Origin: Pyxicephalus adspersus
Taxonomy: Eukaryota > Chordata > Amphibia > Anura > Pyxicephalidae
Reading direction: 5' to 3'
Assembly: GCF_032062135.1 (NCBI RefSeq)
Contig: NC_092860.1
Span: 1,340,063 to 1,404,062, forward strand
DNA: 64,000 bases
How positions within the stretch are numbered: the stretch's first letter is position 1; each line of letters opens with the position of its first letter. Positions 61,801 to 62,936 of the stretch are shown here, in pieces. A model generated the notes under the pieces. It saw only the letters and a program-made list of their open reading frames with translations. It had not been told where the DNA came from and did no database searches. A program made the translations under genes and the position numbers.

Positions 61801-62936
61801 TGCACGACGCTGCTTGTTCTGTTGCAATTATCTGGATTTGTTTTTGGACGTCCGGTTCCCTGATTGAACATTTCTGTCCTCCATGCTGGCCGGGCACCAG
61901 AGCAATTCTCCCAGCTGTGTCCGGGCTCCTGGCTGGCAGCTGATCCGCATACTTCACACCCTGTTTGCTTTGTGTCACAGGTCCCATATGATGACTTACG
62001 CTATCTGTTTGGCGAGATCATGTACGGCGGTCACATCACGGATGACTGGGATCGGCGACTCTGCCGGACGTATCTGGAAGAATTCATCAAACCGGAGATG
62101 TTAGAAGGAGAGCTGTTCCTCGCCCCGGGTTTCCCGCTGCCTGGAAACATGGATTACAACGGTTACCATCAGGTACGCCAGCAGGAGCTCTGCTCTGTTG
62201 CCAACATAGGCAGTGGAGGAGCCAAATTCCACAACTGGATTGTATACTATGGGGGGAGGAAATGTCTTGAAGAGAACCAGTCACTGCTGGGCTCATAAAA
62301 GAATCTGAATATTCAATTCTAAAGGAAGCCCTATGATAATACATAGGCTGCTATGGTGGCTGTCTCTGCTTCATTACCTTCCATGCTGCTGACCTGAAAT
62401 GAGCATGCACCCAATGAAGTCAGCAGTAAATTAGAAAGTACTGAAGTCAGATTGTAACCTAAAGAAGAAGACAAAAAATATGGAGGCTCCAATTGTTAAT
62501 TTTCCTTGAATTATGTAAGGAAAAAGATTTACCTTACTGAAGGCCACCAAATGCAGTTCTGATAACAGCCTGAGCTCATGATATCTCTAAGCTCCTAAGT
62601 GTACATAACAGCATCATATAACTGAACTTAGTAGTTTACATTCTGTTACTTGGTGCAGATTTTGTATGGCTGCCCTCCAGTCCTACAGGAAGCCTTTCAT
62701 TGAGGAGGGCAGCTGTGACCCCCCTCTCCCAGGGACCCCCACTGACATTTCGTTTCTTATTACAGTACATTGATGACGTGCTGCCGGCCGAGTCTCCTTA
62801 CCTGTATGGCCTGCACCCCAATGCCGAGATTGGCTTCCTCACCCAGACATCAGAAAAACTGTTCCGTACGGTGCTGGAGATGCAGCCTCGGGACAGCAGC
62901 ATGGGTGATGGCGGCGGTGTGACACGAGAAGAGAAG
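1551..62936 (+). CDS. DNAH9: Axonemal outer-arm dynein heavy chain, DNAH9-like; partial gene, 36 internal exons joined
   Basis: This is the motor heavy chain of the ciliary outer dynein arm, an ATP-driven minus-end-directed microtubule motor in the axoneme. The exons listed below join to 2183 codons with consistent phases (24 phase-0 and 11 phase-1/2 junctions) and no stop seen. Motifs visible in order are the AAA1 small-domain end ([13 protein letters not shown]), AAA2 P-loop [11 protein letters not shown]3 P-loop GNAGTGKS with Walker [13 protein letters not shown]4 P-loop GVGGSGKQS, the stalk coils around a microtubule-binding domain, AAA5 ([10 protein letters not shown]), AAA6 ([14 protein letters not shown]) and the start of the C-terminal domain. 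The family is about 4500 residues long, so roughly the central and C-terminal half is here. DNAH9 is preferred over the paralogues DNAH17 and DNAH11 from remembered family features; that choice is inference. The family assignment is firm. Confidence 0.9.
1921..2440 (-). mobile_element. Tc1/mariner-like transposon remnant, copy 1
   Basis: Read on the - strand, part of a DD34E-type transposase C-terminus is visible: [10 protein letters not shown] (2170-2205 region) with the catalytic glutamate, then a decayed tail containing [15 protein letters not shown] near 2045-2090. The right end near 2402-2430 resembles the family terminal sequence (ggccatatagt). Stops and indels show it is dead. It lies inside intron 1. 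Confidence 0.8.
2550..2760 (+). CDS. DNAH9: Dynein heavy chain exon 2 (AAA2 P-loop)
   Basis: It starts after cctcgtag and ends at gatg|gtacgt in phase 1. The AAA2 Walker A GNAGTGKS is at 2601-2624, preceded by [14 protein letters not shown] and followed by the [22 protein letters not shown] region (split between exons). AAA2 of dyneins normally binds ATP without hydrolysing it. Confidence 0.95.
2761..3301. other. Intron 2, nothing recognised
   Basis: No repeat family, exon or RNA gene was recognised between the exons carrying the AAA2 Walker A and Walker B motifs. Confidence 0.6.
3302..3429 (+). CDS. DNAH9: Dynein heavy chain exon 3 (AAA2 Walker B)
   Basis: The acceptor is gtgttccag and the donor aag|gtacgt. 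Phase 1 in, phase 0 out. It contains the Walker B segment WIVLDGDID at 3358-3384 and [12 protein letters not shown]. The invariant aspartates are present. Confidence 0.95.
3430..4300. other. Intron 3, nothing recognised
   Basis: AT-rich intron sequence. No element was identified. Confidence 0.6.
4301..4409 (+). CDS. DNAH9: Dynein heavy chain exon 4 (AAA2 sensor region)
   Basis: The acceptor is tttcctgcag and the donor gcag|gtacag, phase 1 out. It encodes [12 protein letters not shown], a sensor-I type strand, then [17 protein letters not shown] with the conserved arginine-containing sensor segment of AAA2. Confidence 0.95.
4600..4995. repeat. Imperfect tandem repeat, unit about 76 bp
   Basis: The phrase 'cattgctccacccctgcctaat' or close variants, followed by 'cagcagccccaccccttctagaaagag', recurs about every 76 bp (for example tctagaaagag near 4692 and 4768). 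There are about five copies, decaying to the right. The rest of intron 4 (4410-5886) shows nothing else. Confidence 0.8.
5887..6034 (+). CDS. DNAH9: Dynein heavy chain exon 5 (AAA2)
   Basis: The acceptor is ttcctctccag and the donor ccag|gtatgg, phase 2 out. It encodes [15 protein letters not shown], a signature following the AAA2 sensor, then the helical part ending LDTLRTR. Confidence 0.95.
7691..7987. mobile_element. MITE-like element with terminal inverted repeats
   Basis: The left end ctatgtacacacctgcaat (from 7693) is mirrored by the right end ttgcatgtgtgtatatag (7966-7983), giving an element of about 295 bp without coding capacity. Inside is a perfect 10-bp stem (7722-7731 with 7738-7747, loop tttaac). 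It resembles a high-copy repeat I associate with frog genomes, which is inference. The rest of intron 5 (6035-8092) holds nothing recognised. Confidence 0.65.
8093..8267 (+). CDS. DNAH9: Dynein heavy chain exon 6 (AAA2 small domain)
   Basis: The acceptor is cttccatgcag and the donor cag|gtgaga. Phase 2 in, phase 0 out. It encodes [16 protein letters not shown] and [16 protein letters not shown], typical of the AAA2 helical subdomain of outer-arm beta chains. The [10 protein letters not shown] string is one of the DNAH9-like features. Confidence 0.95.
8268..11606. other. Intron 6, mostly unassigned
   Basis: This is a 3.3-kb intron without a recognised repeat family. It includes a CpG-containing patch of high-complexity sequence at 9180-9660 and two palindromic structures at 11111-11216 that are listed separately. 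Confidence 0.55.
11111..11216. repeat. Perfect 16-bp palindrome followed by a long hairpin
   Basis: agtggtgatcaccact (11111-11126) is its own reverse complement. About 27 bp later, atttaaagtagcatatgca (11154-11172) pairs with tgcatatgctacttttttaaat (11195-11216), a near-perfect stem with a short internal bulge and a loop of about 22 nt. Confidence 0.8.
11607..11780 (+). CDS. DNAH9: Dynein heavy chain exon 7 (AAA2/AAA3 linker)
   Basis: The acceptor is gtcttccag and the donor cag|gtttgt, phase 0 at both ends, 58 codons. It encodes [20 protein letters not shown] then [19 protein letters not shown] and DPEMPLQ, the linker into AAA3. Confidence 0.95.
13025..13885. repeat. 29-bp minisatellite upstream of exon 8
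   Basis: The unit is close to ggtatggttcctgtctgtgccccagaggt (listed here as ggtatggttcctgtctgtgc then cccagaggt). Exact 29-bp spacing is seen at 13441, 13470 and 13499. More than 20 copies are clear from 13025 to about 13700, then decay. All three forward frames stay open over long stretches because 29 is not divisible by 3, which creates large spurious ORFs (up to 339 codons). Confidence 0.92.
13966..14173 (+). CDS. DNAH9: Dynein heavy chain exon 8 (AAA3 P-loop)
   Basis: The acceptor is ttttttcag and the donor caag|gtaacg, phase 1 out. The AAA3 Walker A GNAGTGKS is at 14053-14076, inside [23 protein letters not shown]3 is the regulatory ATPase site of dyneins. A 29-bp minisatellite lies just upstream of this acceptor. 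Confidence 0.95.
14174..16345. other. Intron 8, left part
   Basis: Nothing was recognised except a short possible CR1-like LINE tail fragment near 15605-15640 (ccttcctgatcccat, minus orientation), which is too short to be sure. Confidence 0.5.
16346..16480. repeat. 29-bp tandem repeat, about five copies
   Basis: gtgcaccaacacccaattgtgctaagtct-type units start at 16346, 16375 and 16404 and continue to about 16470, at a period of 29 bp. The unit is unrelated in sequence to the 29-bp array at 13025. Confidence 0.9.
17511..17640. mobile_element. Tc1-like DNA transposon terminal fragment (second family)
   Basis: It starts acagttaggcccatgaatat-ttggacag and continues tggttctgtacattaccac to gcagactttcagcttta. 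I recognise this as the end of a Tc1-like element common in fish and frogs. Only the terminal 130 bp or so is present, with no coding part. Confidence 0.65.
17641..18086. repeat. Degenerate ATGG-rich tandem repeat
   Basis: Irregular repeats of gatggaggtatgatggagat-type units with variable spacing (roughly 20-30 bp), ending in a run of G at 18077-18086. It directly abuts the Tc1-like fragment. Confidence 0.75.
18829..18876 (+). mobile_element. L2-like LINE/SINE tail fragment
   Basis: taattgtaagctcttctgggcagggtcc plus tcctcctgtatcctgtc is the conserved 3' tail of L2-type elements. Nothing else of the element remains. The rest of intron 8 up to 19706 holds nothing recognised. Confidence 0.65.
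19707..19872 (+). CDS. DNAH9: Dynein heavy chain exon 9 (AAA3 Walker B)
   Basis: The acceptor is cattcccag and the donor ctg|gtaagg, phase 2 out. It encodes [20 protein letters not shown], then the AAA3 Walker [18 protein letters not shown] beginning near 19772, and [15 protein letters not shown]. Confidence 0.95.
19930..20283 (-). mobile_element. Tc1/mariner-like transposon remnant, copy 2
   Basis: On the - strand it reads PAQSPDL followed by a decayed NPTEH equivalent, around 20005-20040. The right end at 20262-20276 is accatatagtgta, which matches the family terminus. It is truncated on the left, where the segment encoding the transposase C-terminus should be. It occupies most of intron 9. 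Confidence 0.8.
20397..20499 (+). CDS. DNAH9: Dynein heavy chain exon 10 (AAA3)
   Basis: The acceptor is tttgaag and the donor cag|gtaaac. Phase 2 in, phase 0 out, 103 nt. It encodes [19 protein letters not shown] and [15 protein letters not shown], the sensor-I region of AAA3. Confidence 0.94.
20795..21034 (+). CDS. DNAH9: Dynein heavy chain exon 11 (AAA3 C-terminal part)
   Basis: The acceptor is ttgcacag and the donor cag|gtaaga, phase 0, 80 codons. It encodes [16 protein letters not shown] then the sensor-II-type [17 protein letters not shown] motif that closes the AAA3 large domain. Confidence 0.95.
21384..22285. repeat. 31-bp minisatellite interrupted by an assembly gap
   Basis: The unit is tgcagtctctgaccgtctcc + tgtactatgtc, with starts at 21390, 21421, 21452, 21483, 21514 and 21545, exactly 31 bp apart. 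N fills 21575-22227 (653 bases) and the array resumes after it out of register (699 bp between tgcag anchors is not a multiple of 31). True copy number is therefore unknown. Predicted ORFs through the N run are artefacts. Confidence 0.95.
22286..23929. other. Intron 11, middle part
   Basis: It includes a G-run at 22620-22631 and a short three-copy repeat of ggaggccaatggtggac at 22838-22920. The stretch 22980-23560 is high-complexity sequence with several CpGs and no recognised repeat. No exon was found. Confidence 0.55.
23930..24755 (+). mobile_element. L2-like LINE 3' end with an internal tandem expansion
   Basis: The + strand keeps pieces of a non-LTR reverse transcriptase: [13 protein letters not shown] near 24040-24080, then [17 protein letters not shown] and [10 protein letters not shown] from about 24503 to a stop near 24618, then the L2-type tail ttgtaagctcttcggggcag at 24688. 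Between them, a unit of about 30 bp (ccatacacagccttcccacc) is repeated about four times at 24088-24190, in the place of the normal reading frame. It is dead and 5' truncated. Confidence 0.75.
24706..24750. repeat. Perfect 18-bp inverted repeat at the LINE 3' end
   Basis: agggtcccctcctcctcc (24706-24723) is exactly reverse-complementary to ggaggaggaggggaccct (24733-24750), with a 9-nt loop tgtgtccct. The stem overlaps the conserved L2-like tail. Confidence 0.9.
24921..25082 (+). CDS. DNAH9: Dynein heavy chain exon 12 (AAA3 small domain)
   Basis: The acceptor is ccaaatccag and the donor gat|gtaagt, phase 0, 54 codons. It encodes [17 protein letters not shown] and [19 protein letters not shown], the conserved helix region after AAA3. 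Confidence 0.94.
25083..26380. other. Intron 12, nothing recognised
   Basis: This is 1.3 kb of high-complexity AT-rich intron sequence without a recognised repeat. Confidence 0.55.
26381..26577 (+). CDS. DNAH9: Dynein heavy chain exon 13 (start of AAA4)
   Basis: The acceptor is tgtttacag and the donor cat at|gtaagt, phase 2 out, 197 nt. It was found by splice-site and homology reading, because the open frame has no long ORF of its own. It encodes [31 protein letters not shown] and [13 protein letters not shown], the stretch leading to the AAA4 P-loop. Confidence 0.93.
26578..28815. other. Intron 13, left part, nothing recognised
   Basis: No repeat family was identified. Sequence around 27960-28300 is CpG-containing and looks unique. 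Confidence 0.5.
28816..29315. repeat. Tandem repeat of about 60 bp with alternating subtypes
   Basis: There are about eight units. One subtype begins gggcacatccggtgtgaaga, the other gagcacaacagctgtgcaga, and both continue cttgggtactcagcacaggg and a ggggcacctcataatg-type end. In the second half the two subtypes alternate, giving a dimer of about 121 bp. Confidence 0.85.
29684..29846 (+). CDS. DNAH9: Dynein heavy chain exon 14 (AAA4 P-loop)
   Basis: The acceptor is tctatgtag and the donor aag|gtaggg. Phase 2 in, phase 0 out. It encodes [20 protein letters not shown]. The AAA4 Walker [10 protein letters not shown] is at 29736-29762 and intact, then [16 protein letters not shown]. Confidence 0.96.
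30050..30290. repeat. Tandem duplication of about 123 bp containing an L2/SINE-like tail
   Basis: tgtacagcactgtggtatat with agagctatatcaa and ataataatagtgtgtgact occurs near 30062 and again near 30185. The phrase resembles the tail 'tgtacagcgctgt..gctatataaata' seen in L2-like copies elsewhere in the window. Confidence 0.75.
30785..31140 (-). mobile_element. Tc1/mariner-like transposon remnant, copy 3
   Basis: It aligns along its length with copies 1, 2 and 5: gatgagaagacctggctcac, gtgttcagtagg, cactcgagttcctccacacc, gcacagtcatgggggaacag, ccacaaggctggaagagcac. Small deletions destroy the SPDLNPTEH frame. It is in the same orientation as the others (transposase strand minus). It lies in intron 14. 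Confidence 0.78.
31571..31694 (+). CDS. DNAH9: Dynein heavy chain exon 15 (AAA4 Walker B)
   Basis: The acceptor is ctttccacag and the donor tctg|gtgagt, phase 1 out. It encodes [16 protein letters not shown], then VFLMTDAQ (31622-31645), the AAA4 Walker B region, and [11 protein letters not shown]. Confidence 0.95.
31695..32422. other. Intron 15, nothing recognised
   Basis: Only a C-run at about 32277-32290 stands out. Confidence 0.6.
32423..32565 (+). CDS. DNAH9: Dynein heavy chain exon 16 (AAA4)
   Basis: The acceptor is gacatccag and the donor aag|gtgagt. Phase 1 in, phase 0 out. It encodes [20 protein letters not shown] and [17 protein letters not shown]. The [10 protein letters not shown] wording is closer to DNAH9 than to DNAH17 as I remember them. 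Confidence 0.95.
32566..34264. other. Intron 16, left part
   Basis: 33180-33700 is CpG-containing high-complexity sequence. 33780-34240 contains phrases such as catgggttcctcaaaacctg that I associate with an unnamed frog interspersed repeat, in minus orientation. This is weak, and no family can be named. Confidence 0.45.
34265..34960 (+). mobile_element. CR1-like LINE 3' end (reverse transcriptase C-terminus)
   Basis: From 34269 the + strand reads [20 protein letters not shown] followed by an in-frame stop. After a frame change it reads [20 protein letters not shown] then [20 protein letters not shown] and WNRLPQEVV, ending at a stop at 34684-34686. These are the standard C-terminal reverse-transcriptase landmarks of CR1-type non-LTR elements. 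The 3' UTR (ggatcaggaaggattttttt, cctctggatcagctatg) follows. It is dead and 5' truncated. Confidence 0.85.
35930..36180 (-). mobile_element. Tc1/mariner-like transposon remnant, copy 4 (internally deleted)
   Basis: It holds the transposase C-terminal half (ctttccacaagattctggaa, atttgtgaggtcagatactg, gatgttggattacaagacct). It then jumps straight to a terminus-like gaccatatggtatatgg at 36133-36150, so the catalytic part has been lost. It is in the same orientation as the other copies and ends about 110 bp before exon 17. Confidence 0.72.
36290..36451 (+). CDS. DNAH9: Dynein heavy chain exon 17 (AAA4 end)
   Basis: The acceptor is ctttttccag and the donor gag|gtgaga, phase 0, 54 codons. It encodes the family landmarks [20 protein letters not shown] and [16 protein letters not shown], which close AAA4. 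Confidence 0.96.
36629..36862 (+). CDS. DNAH9: Dynein heavy chain exon 18 (AAA4 to stalk coil 1)
   Basis: The acceptor is tatctcag and the donor cag|gtgaga, phase 0, 78 codons. It encodes [13 protein letters not shown], the landmark [19 protein letters not shown], and charged heptads [19 protein letters not shown] that begin the first stalk helix. Confidence 0.95.
36863..37928. other. Intron 18, nothing recognised
   Basis: This is 1.07 kb of AT-rich sequence between the two stalk coil-1 exons. No repeat was identified. Confidence 0.6.
37929..38189 (+). CDS. DNAH9: Dynein heavy chain exon 19 (stalk coiled coil 1)
   Basis: The acceptor is ttgaatag and the donor aag|gtacat, phase 0, 87 codons. 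It is almost wholly charged alpha-helix: [35 protein letters not shown], then [18 protein letters not shown], which runs into the microtubule-binding domain. The Ser-rich ORF on the other strand here is a shadow. Confidence 0.96.
38600..39110 (-). mobile_element. L2-like LINE 3' end, minus orientation
   Basis: The tail ctgccccgaagagcttacaa (38700-38720) is the reverse complement of the L2-like tail at 24688, and the flanking phrases match that copy in reverse (ttttaaaggagcagaaag, accattcaaaagagtgggtg). It is preceded by the terminal aacatattatgcagggctgt. It lies in the intron just before the microtubule-binding-domain exon. Confidence 0.75.
39307..39732 (+). CDS. DNAH9: Dynein heavy chain exon 20 (microtubule-binding domain, start of coil 2)
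   Basis: The acceptor is ccatttag and the donor gct|gtaagt, phase 0. At 426 nt it is the longest exon in the window. One exon carries the whole globular stalk tip, from [16 protein letters not shown] through [20 protein letters not shown] and NKENIHENC to [20 protein letters not shown], then the returning helix [18 protein letters not shown]. This domain contacts tubulin. Confidence 0.96.
39920..40039 (+). CDS. DNAH9: Dynein heavy chain exon 21 (stalk coil 2)
   Basis: The acceptor is ttcttttcag and the donor cta|gtgagt, phase 0, 40 codons. It encodes [20 protein letters not shown] and [20 protein letters not shown], the helix returning to the AAA ring. Confidence 0.95.
40040..41932. other. 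Intron 21, nothing recognised
   Basis: 1.9 kb. A loose local repeat of gagactgctag occurs around 41370-41490. No family was recognised. Confidence 0.55.
41933..42121 (+). CDS. DNAH9: Dynein heavy chain exon 22 (coil 2 to AAA5)
   Basis: The acceptor is tcctgtttag and the donor aaa|gtaagt, phase 0, 63 codons. It encodes [15 protein letters not shown], then [20 protein letters not shown], the position equivalent to the P-loop strand at the start of AAA5, which lacks a working Walker A in dyneins. Confidence 0.95.
42122..43427. other. Intron 22, left part, nothing recognised
   Basis: No repeat or exon was identified. 42940-43320 is CpG-containing high-complexity sequence. Confidence 0.5.
43428..43730. 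repeat. Tandem repeat of about 55 bp ending at the exon 23 acceptor
   Basis: Units start ctgaaatactctgccctgct followed by ggaggactctgctccttcct, at about 43431, 43473, 43504, 43560, 43615 and 43670. The array is pyrimidine-rich and stops about 30 bp before the acceptor of exon 23. Confidence 0.88.
43762..43997 (+). CDS. DNAH9: Dynein heavy chain exon 23 (AAA5)
   Basis: The acceptor is cccctgcag and the donor gagg|gtaagt, phase 2 out. It encodes [39 protein letters not shown] and [20 protein letters not shown], all strong family signatures. A tandem array of about 55-bp units ends about 30 bp before the exon. Confidence 0.96.
44241..44363 (+). CDS. DNAH9: Dynein heavy chain exon 24 (AAA5)
   Basis: The acceptor is cttttgtcag and the donor gaag|gtaaag, phase 2 in and 2 out, 123 nt. 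It encodes [20 protein letters not shown] and [20 protein letters not shown]. Confidence 0.95.
44364..46475. other. Intron 24, nothing recognised
   Basis: 2.1 kb. 45380-45850 is CpG-containing unique-looking sequence. No repeat family was identified. Confidence 0.55.
46476..46680 (+). CDS. DNAH9: Dynein heavy chain exon 25 (AAA5)
   Basis: The acceptor is tgtgtttcag and the donor aag|gtaacc. Phase 2 in, phase 0 out. It encodes [40 protein letters not shown] and [17 protein letters not shown], a stretch strongly conserved across axonemal chains. Confidence 0.96.
46681..48795. other. Intron 25, nothing recognised
   Basis: 2.1 kb without an identified repeat. 47340-47720 is high-complexity sequence with several CpGs. 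Confidence 0.55.
48796..48960 (+). CDS. DNAH9: Dynein heavy chain exon 26 (AAA5 strut/buttress)
   Basis: The acceptor is tttatctag and the donor aag|gtgaga, phase 0, 55 codons. It encodes [33 protein letters not shown] and the charged helix [16 protein letters not shown], part of the strut that supports the stalk. Confidence 0.95.
49131..49271 (+). CDS. DNAH9: Dynein heavy chain exon 27 (AAA5 strut to small domain)
   Basis: The acceptor is tcccccgtag and the donor aag|gtcagt, phase 0, 47 codons. It encodes [20 protein letters not shown] and [19 protein letters not shown], ending YQFSLK. Confidence 0.95.
49272..50043. other. Intron 27, nothing recognised
   Basis: 770 bp of ordinary intron sequence. 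Confidence 0.6.
50044..50214 (+). CDS. DNAH9: Dynein heavy chain exon 28 (AAA5 small domain)
   Basis: The acceptor is tctctccaag and the donor cag|gtaaga, phase 0, 57 codons. It encodes [18 protein letters not shown], then [20 protein letters not shown] and [11 protein letters not shown]. The acceptor is purine-flanked (caag) but continuity with both neighbours supports it. Confidence 0.94.
50320..50760. repeat. 30-bp minisatellite in intron 28
   Basis: The unit is gggaaatgaaggttaactgt + tcatctgata, about 14 copies. Because 30 is divisible by 3, one frame stays open and reads a ten-residue repeat ([10 protein letters not shown]) in two blocks split by a stop near 50597. It is not supported as a gene. 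Confidence 0.93.
51722..51780. repeat. AT microsatellite
   Basis: ataaatatatatattataaa and following (AT)n with A-runs, in intron 28 about 135 bp before exon 29. The rest of the intron (50761-51721) holds nothing recognised. Confidence 0.85.
51915..52037 (+). CDS. DNAH9: Dynein heavy chain exon 29 (AAA5/AAA6 region)
   Basis: The acceptor is atctttcag and the donor aag|gtgagt, phase 0, 41 codons. It encodes [20 protein letters not shown] and [15 protein letters not shown]. Confidence 0.95.
52038..53555. other. Intron 29, left part, nothing recognised
   Basis: No repeat family or exon was identified. Confidence 0.5.
53556..53905. repeat. Degenerate tandem repeat, unit about 88 bp with smaller internal repeats
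   Basis: gagagattggtgacacgtag with acaagtaagagttacagcag at about 53733 recurs as gagagattggtgacaggtgg with gaggagtaagagtgccagca at about 53821. Shorter variants of gactgggtaa and gacaggtgag precede it. Confidence 0.7.
53906..55569. other. Intron 29, right part, nothing recognised
   Basis: 54560-54910 is high-complexity sequence with several CpGs. There is no recognised repeat. Confidence 0.5.
55570..55763 (+). CDS. DNAH9: Dynein heavy chain exon 30 (linker into AAA6)
   Basis: The acceptor is ccccccacag and the donor gtcag|gtaagg, phase 2 out. It encodes [40 protein letters not shown] and [13 protein letters not shown], the conserved entry to AAA6. Confidence 0.96.
55764..56451. other. Intron 30, left part, nothing recognised
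   Basis: No repeat or exon was identified. Confidence 0.5.
56527..56600 (-). mobile_element. L2/SINE-like tail inserted in the Tc1 copy
   Basis: atttatatagcaccaacata followed by ttacgcagcgctgtacatta is the reverse of the tail at 61575-61630 and matches the edge of the L2-like copy at 38600. It lies inside Tc1 copy 5. Confidence 0.7.
56740..57241. repeat. 39-bp minisatellite inside a Tc1 transposase, with assembly gap
   Basis: The unit is ggtgaggtcaggtactgatg + gtggggatttgcccccatt. Units begin at 56754, 56793 and 56832, and after the gap at 57068, 57107, 57146, 57185 and 57225. N fills 56853-57068 (216 bases). The core gtgaggtcag.tactgatg is also present once in copies 1 and 4 of the transposon, so the unit is transposon-derived. 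One minus frame stays open with a 13-residue period. Confidence 0.93.
57505..57653 (+). CDS. DNAH9: Dynein heavy chain exon 31 (AAA6)
   Basis: The acceptor is cctcctatag and the donor caag|gtaatg. Phase 2 in, phase 1 out. It encodes [20 protein letters not shown] and [19 protein letters not shown], the AAA6 core strand. Confidence 0.96.
57779..57906 (+). CDS. DNAH9: Dynein heavy chain exon 32 (AAA6)
   Basis: The acceptor is tctttacag and the donor cag|gtatga. Phase 1 in, phase 0 out. It encodes [20 protein letters not shown], then [18 protein letters not shown], an invariant axonemal dynein signature. Confidence 0.96.
57907..58124. other. Intron 32, left end
   Basis: Ordinary intron sequence before the pyrimidine-rich tract. 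Confidence 0.5.
58125..58445. repeat. Low-complexity CT-rich tract
   Basis: Interrupted (TC)n with TTTT and CTGTTCTTCC blocks. The Phe/Leu/Ser-rich open frames across it (up to 164 codons) are composition artefacts. Confidence 0.88.
58620..58810 (-). mobile_element. Tc1/mariner-like transposon remnant, copy 6 (right half)
   Basis: gtatttatggagctggcctt, cagcacagtcatgctgaaac and ccacaagactggaggagcag align with the same stretch of copies 1-3. The end, ggccatatagtact near 58787-58800, is the family terminus. It has the same orientation as all other copies. Confidence 0.75.
59660..59790 (-). mobile_element. Tc1/mariner-like transposon remnant, copy 7 (left half)
   Basis: tcctcctcctttcaggaagg then ctagccacaaaactttaaag aligns with the transposase C-terminal part in copies 1, 4 and 5. 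Nothing else of the element follows. The rest of intron 32 (58811-60112) is unassigned. Confidence 0.65.
60113..60340 (+). CDS. DNAH9: Dynein heavy chain exon 33 (AAA6 end, start of C-terminal domain)
   Basis: The acceptor is ttttgctgtag and the donor cag|gtgaga, phase 0, 76 codons. It encodes [40 protein letters not shown] and [20 protein letters not shown], the AAA6 sensor-type region. Confidence 0.96.
60341..60759. other. Intron 33, nothing recognised
   Basis: 419 bp of AT-rich sequence. Confidence 0.6.
60760..60951 (+). CDS. DNAH9: Dynein heavy chain exon 34 (C-terminal domain)
   Basis: The acceptor is gtggtgcag and the donor aag|gtaaga, phase 0, 64 codons. It encodes [40 protein letters not shown] and [10 protein letters not shown], the near-invariant block of this family. 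Confidence 0.97.
61560..61635 (+). mobile_element. Isolated L2/SINE-like tail
   Basis: tttaatgtacagcgctgtat then aaaatgttggcactatataa and AT-rich repeats matches the terminal tail of the L2-like copy at 38600 in the opposite orientation. The rest of intron 34 (60952-61980) holds nothing recognised. Confidence 0.65.
61981..62172 (+). CDS. DNAH9: Dynein heavy chain exon 35 (C-terminal domain)
   Basis: The acceptor is tgtgtcacag and the donor cag|gtacgc, phase 0, 64 codons. It encodes [35 protein letters not shown] and [17 protein letters not shown]. The [14 protein letters not shown] wording matches DNAH9 better than DNAH17 as I remember them. Confidence 0.97.
62173..62765. other. Intron 35, nothing recognised
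   Basis: 593 bp. No repeat or exon was identified. Confidence 0.6.
62766..62936 (+). CDS. DNAH9: Dynein heavy chain exon 36 (C-terminal domain); last exon in window
   Basis: The acceptor is tattacag and the donor aag|gtaggt, phase 0, 57 codons. It encodes [20 protein letters not shown] and [20 protein letters not shown], then the variable Gly-rich loop [14 protein letters not shown]. The family has roughly 270-280 more residues, so the gene runs past the right edge. Confidence 0.96.
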
